A stretch of 64,000 nucleotides of DNA from Patagioenas fasciata (taxonomy: Eukaryota > Chordata > Aves > Columbiformes > Columbidae), in the NCBI RefSeq assembly GCF_037038585.1, contig NC_092524.1, forward strand, positions 67,816,552-67,880,551, read 5' to 3'. Below, piece after piece: positions 1 through 10,014 of the stretch (within the stretch, counting starts at the first letter, position 1; the number at the start of each line of letters is the position of its first letter). Below the pieces are notes generated by a model that was given only the letters and a program-made list of their open reading frames with translations, had not been told where the DNA came from and searched no databases. The position numbers and the translations under genes are program-made.

Positions 1-126
1 AAAAAGGGGCTTTAAAATTAATAAATAAAACAGCTAATGCCTCTGGCTGTATGCTTCAGGTTGGTGTTATGTCACATCCCATTTAGTCATGCATGGATGC
101 ATTCTGCTCTGGTGACCCTACATTAA

Positions 127-198
127 CAGGTGAGTTGGACTGGGTGATCTCCAGAGGTCCCTTCAACCCAACCAGTCTGTAGTTCTCTGATTCTATAC
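127..198 (+). mobile_element. CR1 3'-end fragment (subfamily B)
   Basis: A ~70-bp stretch (GAGTTGGACTGGGTGATCTC, then AGAGGTCCCTTCAACCCAAC) matches the extreme 3' end of the other subfamily-B copies in this window. It ends in TTCTCTGATTCTAT, a decayed form of the CR1 terminal octamer repeat. It is a severely 5'-truncated insertion. Confidence 0.8.
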
Positions 199-1257
199 CA
201 TGTTTGAAGTCAGGGGCAGGAGGGTGCATGAGGCAATGGGACGATGTCTTGGCTGCGATGCAACATAATCATCGAGGACGTTAAGAAAACCCTTCTTAAT
301 TTGAAGAAAAAAGATAGAGAAGATTAAATTATTAAATTGAATTTATAATGTTATTTCTGGCAAGGTTTGCTGTCTGGAAGGGCAGACACGGCTGTGACTG
401 TGGGTCACTACAGGATGATGTTGACTGTTTGAAAGCAGATATTCTCCATTTCCATTTGGGTTCATGGCAGACCCTTGACCCTTTCCAGAAGAGGAGACTG
501 CCTGCAAAGCACTTTTCCATCAGCTTTAAGAGGTGTCAGTGGTGCTATGTGTCCTGACGACGCGGTGTTGGCCATCACCGTCCTGTTTGCACAGTGCTGT
601 GGGAAGCGGGAGGGAGGATTTGGTGGCTCTGGGAACACAAAGGGCAAACACTGCTGAAAGAATAGCACTTCTGTGCAGCAAACCAGAAGATGCACAGCTG
701 CTCACTGGAAGCCTTTTAAATATATGATAGCCACCAAGCATAGAGTCACAGCATTGCAAAGTGCAGCGTGAGAGGGAGGTTATGCTTATTATGATTTTCT
801 GTGATATTGACATTTCTGAACAGCCTGAAATCGGGCAAAATGTGTAGGGATGTCTGGGAGACAAAGGCAGGTGGCATTCCTGCTGGTTTTGCCCCAGATT
901 GCAAACCGTCTTGAGTTAAAGATGTTCCTTTCAAACACAGCTGCCATCACATCCCAGGGCTAAGAAACATTCAGGCTTTGGGTTGCAAGGGAAGGAAAAT
1001 AACCCCCTTTCCAGGGACTCTGTGACCGTGCTAGCCCAGGCTCTACAGCAAAGACGTGAGCATGTACCGAAGTCCTGGTGATTTCAGTGCCCAAGTGCTT
1101 TGCTGAGCAGGTTTGCCTTAAATATATGTTTAAGGTGAATTTTCCAGCCTGGGACCTGGCACTAACGGACACAGCAGCAGCCGGCAAAGGGCTTTTCTCA
1201 CCAGAATGTCACAGTGCTGTGCCAAAGGGGAAGGAGGTGCTGGCCTTCTGTTAGGGT
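199..1257. other. Unique intergenic sequence
   Basis: I see no gene, RNA or repeat here. Short open frames overlap on both strands without recognisable protein content. Confidence 0.5.
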
Positions 1258-1806
1258 GAAGAAAAGAAGAAAATGGAAAGGGAGGGAAAAGGAAAAAGGA
1301 AAAGGAGAAAGGAAAAGGAAAGAAAAAGAAAAAGAAAAAAGAAAAGAAAAAAGGAAAAAAGGAAAATGAAAAATGAAAAAGGAAAAGGAAAAGAAAAGAA
1401 GAAAGAAAAAGAAAAATGAAAAAGGGAAATGAAAAGAAAAGGAAAAGAAAAATGAAAAAGGAAAAGAAAAGAAAAGAAAAGAAAAATGAAAAAGGAAAAG
1501 AAAAGAAAAGAAAAGAAAAGAAAAGAAAAGAAAAGAAAAGAAAAGAGAAAAGAAAAGAAAAGGAAAGAAAAGAAAAGAAAAGAAAAGAAAAGAAAAGGAA
1601 AGAAAAGAAAAGAGAAAAGAAAAGAAACAAAAGAAAAGAAAGGAAAAGGAAGAAAAAAGAAGGAGAAAAAGAAAGAGAAAAAGGAAAAGGAAGTAGAAGT
1701 GGAAAAGGAAAAGAAAAGGAAAAAAAAGAAAAAAGGAAAGAAAAATAAAAAAGGAAATAAAAATAGAAAGAGAAGGAAAAGAAAAAAGAAAAAGGAAAAG
1801 AAAAAG
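1258..1806. repeat. AAAAG-type polypurine microsatellite
   Basis: About 550 bases are nearly all A and G on the + strand. The core at about 1500-1625 is an AAAAG pentamer array (AAAAGAAAAGAAAAG). The flanks are looser GGAAAA/AAATGAAA variants, mostly interrupted by single T residues in AATGAA. Apparent open frames rich in Lys/Glu (+) or Phe/Ser/Leu (-) are artefacts of the repeat. Mirror symmetry makes triplex (H-DNA) formation possible. Confidence 0.95.
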
Positions 1807-3589
1807 ACTGCTAGTAAGTAGACTGTATCCTTTTGCATGATGCTGGTCTCATGGTTGGTTGCTAGATATGAAAGGTGTTGGTGATGGGAAGATCAGACCT
1901 AAAGCTTTAGGGCTCATTTGCACTTAAAACCAAACTGGGAGTGTGCCCAGGTGTGAAATTAGGAGCTCAGAAGTTACTCAGTTCACACTCAGAGCTACTC
2001 AGAAGCAGCCTGGAAATGCTCTTCTGGACCCAAAATCCTTCTCCTGCTGTGGAGATGATGTTGTACAGCCCCACGTGGGCTGAGCTCTGGTACCAGCATC
2101 TCTGTGGTTGTGACCGTCTCTGAACGACTCACCAAGTGGGTTTCCTTGCAAAGAAAAATTGCTTTTCTCCATAGATTAAGCATCATTGTTCCTCTTCTTC
2201 AACCTTACATTTTATTCATTATGGCTATGAAAAGGGAACAGAAATATAAACACAGGGGAAACCTAACAGTGTTGAGCTTAGTAGGGAATCTGGGGCAGTG
2301 TTTTACTCTCAGATCTGTACAGCAACTCTCATATTTATTAGAGAGGTTGACAACTGTGCTTATTTCTCTGCATCATGAACCTACTGTAGTAAAAGGCTGT
2401 TCCCAGATGGTAATAGCTGCCATATGGGAGTATACATATATATAAGTAAAACATTGGTACCCTCAACAGAAACTGGCAGTAGAATGGTCAAAAATTCTTC
2501 AATTTTAATGATATGTGAAATTTAATGTGAAATGCGTTGACTCTGTAAAAATCACGGAGAAGGTTATTTTCAAATGAACTCTTAGCTGAGAATTTTTTCT
2601 TTGGTCTAAAAGTTTGACTTGGTCCTGCAACAGCAAAAAACCCCACCCAAACAGTTGATCTTAGCAAGATAAAACAAGACTATGGGAAAACGGGGGGAGG
2701 AGGAAGAGATAATTTAGGTTGTAAAATGCTAATTAGCTTCTGGTATTAGAAAACCATTTGTTTGGGGTTTTTTTTGGCTGCAAATACATTTACAGTGAAG
2801 AAACACAACTGCGTTCAACCTGGGGAAGCTTGGGCTGGATGCCAAGGTTGCTTGTGGAGAAGGTGGGTTGGGATAAGCTCTTTGTCCCCCCGAGGCACAG
2901 AGACGAAGCTGTCACAGCTGTAACATCTCTTTCAACACAGGTTACATCTCCTGCTCTTCATTACCCTGTAGTCTGCAGGAAAATGCTGGTGTTTGCCTAT
3001 TTGTTTGGCATTTGGATGGTGTTTGCACCCTGGATGGGAGGTGAGAGGGGCTGGGAAGTTGCTGTGTCCTCCCCTCCTTCCCAATTCCCGTGACTTTCTT
3101 CCTCTTCTGGCTGCAAATCTCATAAAGCACAAACCCCATGCGTTCTGCAGAGCCTAGAACTTAAAATACTCTTCATAAATCCCATCAGCTTTATTTTGCC
3201 ACGGGTGGTTTTTAACTGTATTTGCTGCTTTTGCATTTTTTCCTGGGCTCTCTGCTCCGAACTCCTTACCCCATGGTCAGGATTTGCTCTGGGATCACAT
3301 CTGCCCTCACCCTCCTACCTCAATACTCTTTCACTGCTCGAGTCCTTCTACACAGCCACAGAAATGTGCTATATATTGCCTATATACTATATATTTTCTA
3401 TCTGGTCTGTTTGCTATATACTATGTGCTATATAGATATATATTAGTATTCTAAATGCATTTACACACAGTAATTGTTACATGCACTAGTAATTATTGCC
3501 TAGAATTGCCCAGCCGTGGTTTATTTTACAAAGGCAGCTCTCTAAGCTTTTCTTTAGGGGAGAACCTGCAGAAGGGTGTGTTGTTTTTC
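1807..3589. other. Unique intergenic sequence
   Basis: AT-moderate sequence without a recognisable exon or transposon, apart from the TA-rich stretch listed at 3366-3446. Confidence 0.5.
3366..3446. repeat. TA-rich low-complexity stretch
   Basis: GCTATATA and CTATATACTATATA variants recur about five times in 80 bases. It is an imperfect tandem pattern that is likely DNA-flexible. The TATA-like strings here are not evidence for a promoter. Confidence 0.6.
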
Positions 3590-3800
3590 CGAGGTAAACA
3601 GCCTAATATCCACGCTGGCTCCCACTCAGAACGTATTAGCGTATGGATTACATGTAACGCAACCCATTATGCAACGCAGCCCGGATTACAGCCTGATAAA
3701 CTCCATGTAAGCGTGAAGCTTTGCAAAGCTGAAGCCGCCGTTAGCAGCCCTCGAGTGATAGTTACCGATGTGAAACCGCTCGCACACGGTGTTTAAAGGC
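3590..3800. promoter_or_regulatory. Candidate enhancer / conserved noncoding element
   Basis: A ~200-base unique block looks different from its flanks: several CpGs, no repeat similarity, and clustered factor motifs. Two GGATTA (OTX/PITX-type bicoid class) sites lie at 3645-3650 and 3683-3688. Between them are a C/EBP-like TTATGCAAC near 3667-3675 and ACATGTAACG. Conservation cannot be seen from one genome, so this is a candidate only. Confidence 0.3.
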
Positions 3801-3921
3801 TCAGGCCCTGCGGTTTTTATCTTTCCATTTCCAATAACCCGGGGAGATGAGCATCCAACCCTCCCTGCCTGGGGATGCAGCTTGGTACAGGATGCTCATA
3901 ACCTGGGGGAGGCATTAAAGC

Positions 3922-4334
3922 TACAAGATGCTGGGGGGTCTGGAGCATCTTTCTGATGAGGAGACACTGGGAGAGCTGGGGCTGTTCAGCTGGAGAAGAG
4001 AAGCTGAGAGGGATCTGATCAATGGGATCAATATCTCAGGGTGGGTGTCAGAGGATGGACCAGACTGTTCAGTGGTGCCCAGCGCCAGGGTGAGGGGCAA
4101 CGGGCACAGACTGAAACACAGGAGGCTCCATGTGAACATGAGCAGAAACTTCTTTGCTGGGAGGTGCCAGAGCCTGGCCCAGGCTGCCCAGAGCGGGTGT
4201 GGAGTCTCCTTCTCTGAGACATTCAAACCCGCCTGGACCCACCTGTGTGATCTGCTCTGGGACCCTGCGTGAGCAGGGGGGTTGGACTGGGGGATCTCCA
4301 GAGGTCCCTTCAACCCCAACCACTCTGTGATTCC
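3922..4334 (+). mobile_element. CR1 LINE 3' fragment (subfamily B)
   Basis: Starts within the region just after ORF2 (AAGATGCTGGGGGGTCTGGA) and carries the signature CTGATCAATGGGATCAATAT. It runs to a CR1 3' end (GGTCCCTTCAACCCC, CTCTGTGATTCC). It is closely similar to 17668-18206 and 28072-28417. Open frames in it are not genes. Confidence 0.93.
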
Positions 4335-7279
4335 ATGTTTTGTGGTGGCTGGGTTCCCGGGGCACATCCCAGAGGGGTTAGACGGGGATGCAACCCTGTC
4401 TCGGGGTGCGGTGCCTTTTTGCAGCATCCTCAGGTCCTTGGCAACTCCTTCCTCTGCTCAAACACTGTCTGACTGGTCCAGAACTACACGGCTGGGGCAA
4501 GGCCTGCTGTAAAGTTATGATGTCTGGGTGACCTTTCTTTTTCTTTTTTTCCTCCAATCCAAATACACTATCTACTTTTTTCCCTGTGCTATAATAGCAC
4601 CATCCTTTGCCTTTTCAGAATATCATGCTAATTGGGTTGGAACAGAGGATTTCATTACCAAAAGCAATAACTCGCAAACAAAGTAGCATCAATTATTTCC
4701 CTACCAAATGCAGGATTATTTAATTGGAGGCTGGATTTTGAAGTACAGGCGGATGGGGATGCCCCATTCAGCTGGCTTTAGGGGCACAGGGATGATGGTG
4801 GTTATCTGGGAGAGGGGTATGGGCAGGACAATGCCTGCTTTTTGGGTAGGATTGAGGGGCTGAGGATGTGTCAGATCTGACAAAAGGATCTGCTGCAGGA
4901 ACCAGTCAACATCAGGATTTTCCAAGGCCAAGGTTTAACCTGTTCGAAGCTTCGTGGATCTATCATGGAAAATGAGAGAACCTGGAATTGCAATGGTCAT
5001 TGATAACGAGAGAGTTGGTGGGGATATTAATCTTCCTGCTTTCAAGGTTAAGCTTAATTAACCCCTCTCTATCAGCTGCCAGGGTGAAGCCTTGCAGGAG
5101 GGATGGAGCACGCAAGGGTTGCTGGTTTCCATCCCTTAGACCAACGGGGACTTTTTCCAGCCCAGTAGCACTCAGGATCTCTGCCTTCCCTTCCCAATCC
5201 AGGACCAAAGGATGCAAAGGATAAAGTCGCTGGTGAATACAGGAAAACCAGAATTTCCTGTGAGTTGTCATTTGGGGTTGCCACCACCTCTCTGCGTTGC
5301 CGTGGCCAAGTAGAAGCTGCAGAGCAGATGCCCTAAAATATGCTTGGTCCAGGGGAAATACTACTTTAAGCTGTTGCAGGGTATTAGGACCACACAAAGC
5401 CGGGCTGTGCAATAGGGATAGAAACCTCCAGGCTGCATGGCGCCTGCAGAGCAAGACCTTTTCTAATCCCTGACCTCTGTGCAGCTAATGCAGGAGATTA
5501 AAGGAGTGAGGACAGATGCTCCGCTCCTGCAGGAACACCCGGCTTGGCTGCTGTGCCACGCGTTGGGTTTTGTCCTCTCAGAGAGCTGCTGTTGAAGATG
5601 GGGAGAGAGGGAAAGCAGCAAGGAATCATCTCTGATTAATCAAATAAGAGCGCACATGTCCATGGGGATCGGATCAGCCCTGCGCGGGAATGTGCCAGAT
5701 TAAGCCCTCGCCCGTCTCCTTCAGCATCTTGCACCGATACTGGCCCATCACCACATGTTTCTGGGGAAGGCATATGAAAATCTGTGAGCAGCCAGAACCC
5801 CTTGTAATATTTTCTGTCCTCTGTCTCTTTGCCCTGTTTCTCTGCCAGGCAAAGGGGACTGCAGTGGCTGCTTTACTCCGGGCTGCAGGATGGGCTCTGC
5901 GTGCCTGGGGTTTCTTTATTTCATTTATTTATTTTTTAATTGGGTTGTTATTTATCACCATTGCAACTGGCAGAAAATACTGCATTTGTGACTGGCGGCT
6001 GAGGTTGCAACGTGACCCACGACACCCTGCCAAAAGGCACTGGGGACATGGTGGGGACATCAAGCTCCAAGCCGCTCGCTCCTGGGGACACTGCTGTGTC
6101 CCAGCCTCTTGTCTAGCAACACGGACACAGCCTTGGAAAGTCCAGCCAGCTCACGGAGGGGAGCGAGGCGTTGGCTAGAAACATTTTGCAGCATTTATTT
6201 TGCATTTGAAATTCTCCCTGTTGCCCAGCAGCTCATACTCAGCAGGTTAAATCGCTTTGCTTCTTCTCCTGGCACTAAGCTCACTGGAGGCAGAGCCACA
6301 GCACCCACTCTGTCCCCAACCATTGTCCCAGAGGACATGGGACATGGATTTTTCCAAGCTGTTCCCTCCAGCAAAGGCAAGTGATGGGCGAATCCCAGGA
6401 GTGGTCGGCTGGGGACAGGCACTGTGTCCGCAATACATCCTCCTGCCTCGGTGGATAACTTCAACGCCTTCCTGGCCTTTGGGCAGGATCTTGTCTTCAC
6501 CTGCCCCTGCTCTCGCTTCATTGCCCTCCTTGACAACCTGGATCCTGTTGCCCCTCGTAGGACGAAGTGCTGGTGCCCATCACACTGCTGCAAACGCATC
6601 TTGTGTGGAGCCTCACCGAGTGCATCCTTGCTGCAGAGATGCTGATACTTGGTTTTGTTTCTCTAGAAATAAGAGCTATCTTTTCTTAGATCTGCAAGGC
6701 TAATTGAGTGGAGGAATTTATTACTGTGGGCATGAAAAATTTCTTATCTCTTTAAGTCCATAAATGACTTGCACTGGTGTAGTTACGAAATGCCTGTGAA
6801 GTCCCCGAGGTGTGTTCTGCTGGAAAACAGAGATGCTCGTGAGGTCCCTTCCCTTGAGAAACACAAAACCCAGGGAGCAACGCCCCATTGCCTGGTGCCT
6901 CTGCAGATGTGAGCTGTGATTTTGGCCTCGAGTGGCTCCATGTTGCTCCACCCAGCAGGGCTTTTCCCCACCTGTGATGGCAGAGACCATGGAGGCAGCT
7001 TGTTTTTTTGTTTCTCAGCCTTGTGTCTCCATTACCCACCAGCCTGAAACTCCTGGGACTTGCCAGCCCTAAACATGCTGAAAGCAATGAGACACGCTTG
7101 GTGGTGGCAAACTTGTTGCAGCAAAATACTATGGTGCTGGGTGTCTACTGAAATGTATTTTAAAGGATTGTATGTATTATAATGTATGCATTTTATATTT
7201 TTAAACTGTGCAAACTTTCTGATCTCTGGGAGGAAATACGATGAGAGGCACCATCCGCTGATGCATTTGAACAACTCTG
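4335..7279. other. Unique intergenic sequence
   Basis: Nearly 3 kb with no recognised exon, RNA gene or transposon. There is an AT-rich TTTATTTATTTTTTAATT run near 5920-5940. Confidence 0.5.
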
Positions 7280-7887
7280 ATCACAGAATCCCAGAATGTC
7301 AGGGGTTGGAAGGGCCCTGGAAAGCTCATCCAGTGCAATCCCCCCATGGAGCAGGAACACCCAGCTGAGGTTCCACAGGAAGGTGTCCAGGCGGGTTTGA
7401 ATGGCTGCACAGAAGGAGACTCCACAACCTCCCTGGGCAGCCTGGGCCAGGCTCTGACACCCTCACCCCCAACAAGTTTCTTCTCATATTAAAGTGGAAC
7501 CTCCTGTGTTCCAGTTTGAACCCATTACCCCTTGTCCTATCATTGGTTGTCATCGAGAAGAGCCTGGCTCCATCCTCCTGACACTCCCCCTTTCCATATG
7601 GATCCCCAGGAATGAGTCCCCCCTCAGTCTCCTCTTTTCCAGCTCCAGAGCCCCAGCTCCCTCAGCCTTTCCTCACACGGGAGATGCTCCACTCCCTTCA
7701 GCATCTTGGTGGCTGCGCTGGACTCTCTCCAGCAGTTCCCTGTCCTTCTGGAACTGAAGGGCCACAACTGGACACAAGATTCCAGGTGTGGTCTCCCCAG
7801 GGCAGAGCAGAGGGGCAGGAGAACCTCTCTGACCTACTGACCACTCCCTTCTAACCCACCCCAGGTACCATTGGCCTTCTTGGCTTA
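7280..7887 (-). mobile_element. CR1 LINE 3' fragment (subfamily A)
   Basis: On the minus strand it runs from the ORF2 C-terminal region (CAAGAAGGCCAATGGTACCTGG) to the 3' end (CCTGACATTCTGGGATTCTG). It is flanked by a 7-bp direct repeat AACTCTG at 7273-7279 and 7888-7894, a plausible target-site duplication that supports these ends. It closely matches seven other copies here. Confidence 0.95.
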
Positions 7888-9709
7888 AACTCTGCCTTTT
7901 ACCATGGACCTCAGCATCCCTCACTGACGTGTGTGTGTGCAGAGTCACGCAGAGTATTACAGGCACCAAGTGCCGCAGTTTCAAACCAGGCTTTGGGACA
8001 CTCTGTGTGTTCGTGATGAATCCCAGGCCATTAGCAATTGCTTCATTATTATTTTTTCCACCAGGATATTATCAGCAGCCTAAGTGGATGCTTTCTATAT
8101 TTTTTTTTGATGTATCCTTCTTTGTGGGCAGAACCACATAGTGAGCAATCTGTCTGCTCCAAACAAGATAATGCAATGATACAGTGGACCCCCTGCTCAG
8201 CTGGAGATTGCTAGATAATATATGGTATTCTGGTGAGATAATAACCCGGAATGGAGTAAGTATTTCTCCCTGCAGCGTTTACATCGAATACTTAAGGTAG
8301 CCCTTTGTGGACAGAGAAGTCAGAGGTGGTATCATCTGACTGGAGAACAGAAAATACATGAAAAGGGGGAAAGAAAGAGCTAGATGATTTTATTTTCCCG
8401 AGCTCTCAAGGCTGGGAGGCCGTGGGATGAAAGGGGAAGGAGGAAATAACTGAAGTTATGAAGTGTGGGCAGCAAGCTTGCTTCTGGGCGAGTTAATGAG
8501 CGATATGAAAATTAAACCCCTGGCCTGACATCCCTGTATCATGATGCTCTTCCTCGTGTTTCTTCTTGCTGGCTGTCAGCAGGTACTAGAAAATGGATGC
8601 AGAGTGGCATGGGTTTTGCCATAGGTGACAACAGGCCAAACCCCCATCACCTGATTTCTTCCTTTGAATGGGAGCAGACTTTCTAGGCAAGGAAAATACA
8701 GCAGATGTGTCTGCGGCTGTGTGCTGAGAGGAGGTTATGGCGTGGGTTTAAGGGTCACTGTTTGTATTGTGGGTTGGGGAAGGGCTGGGAAAGCAAGGGG
8801 ATGGGTTATAGGCGATATAAATTAGGGGAAAATGCCATATTGCAAAGGGTGAGCTCAAGTGTTTGAGGAACGAAGCAGATTTTCTGCTAAACTTGGGGCT
8901 CGTGAGTGCCAATTAGAAGGAGGAGAAAGACTCCAGTTCATTCACCATGTGCAACTTGTATGTGATGCTGCTGGGGAAAAGCAAAATGTGATTCTAAAGT
9001 GTAATACGCAAAATAGAGATGAGGAAATATTTGAGTGCCCTGCAAAACGTCAGGGAAACCTCTTTGGGAATGTGCCATGAAGTTCTGGTCTGTGCTCCAA
9101 AAAGACTGAGTTTAAATCGCAGCAGGTGCAGCAAAGCGTCGCTGGGGAAGGCAGGGGGAAAGGGACCTATTTTGGGCAAGGAGATGAAAAATGTCCTCTG
9201 TGTTTGGCCACGGAGGTTGGGAGAGGACGTGATTCCTGTCTATAAATACAGGGGAATGTAAACACCAGGGAGGGAAGCAAACTGATTTAACTCGAAGGGC
9301 AATGTCAGCAGAAAAACAAATCACTCTGAACTGGGCAGGAATAAATCTGGAGGAGATCAGCGCACGGTTACAGGATTCTGGGACAACCGGGGCTAATAAG
9401 ATTGCTGGGGGTGAAAGACCTCAGAACTAATTTTGAGGCAGAGCTTGTTAAATTGATGAAAGATCTGACAGGGCTGTTTCTACTGGCAGCAAACTGGAGG
9501 CTGAGCTGGGAAATCCCTTTTGGTGTGTATTACCGTGAGCATCCACAGTGTCCCGGTGACCCTGAGCTCATGGTGATATTAATAATGACTATTAATAGCA
9601 CCACCTGATTTTTATTTTTATTTTCCATGCTTATGGCATGCTATTTGCAAAAAAACCCACATTTGGAATATCTGAAAATGCCTTCTTGCACCAGGCTGGA
9701 TGGATGTCA
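7888..9709. other. Unique intergenic sequence
   Basis: No recognised gene or repeat. The region includes an AT-rich part around 8040-8110 and purine-rich stretches around 8360-8450. Confidence 0.45.
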
Positions 9710-10014
9710 TTAGAGAGCAGTGTAGGGGAAAGGGACCTGGGGGTCCTGGGGACAGCAGGGTGACCATGAGCCAGCACTGGGCCCTTGTGGCCAGGAAGGC
9801 CAATGGTACCTGGGGTGGATTAGAAGTGGGGTGGTCAGTAGGTCAGAGGGGTTCTCCTGCCCCTCTGCTCTGCCCTGGGGAGACCACACCTGGACACCTT
9901 CCTGTGGAACCTCATCTGGGTGTTCCTGCTCCATGGGGGGATTGCACTGGATGAGCTTTCCAGGTCCCTTCCAACCCCTGACATTCTGGGATTCTGTGAT
10001 GCTGTGATTTTTTT
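9710..10014 (+). mobile_element. CR1 LINE (subfamily A) with internal deletion
   Basis: The 5' part (GAGAGCAGTGTAGGGGAAAG onward) and the 3' part (ACACCTTCCTGTGGAACCTC to the end) are both normal, but about 400 bases between them are missing. The junction at 9889-9893 is CCTGG, present at both breakpoints in the intact copies (ACACCTGGAATATT and CCGCCTGGACACC). Flanking ATGTCA repeats (9704-9709 and 10015-10020) look like a target-site duplication. Confidence 0.93.

Noticed and set aside
1130..1838. Phe/Leu/Ser-rich and Lys/Glu-rich open frames up to 195 codons
   Set aside because: They are artefacts of the AAAAG repeat.
3366..3446. TATA-box promoter cluster
   Set aside because: The TATA strings come from a low-complexity repeat, with no downstream exon.
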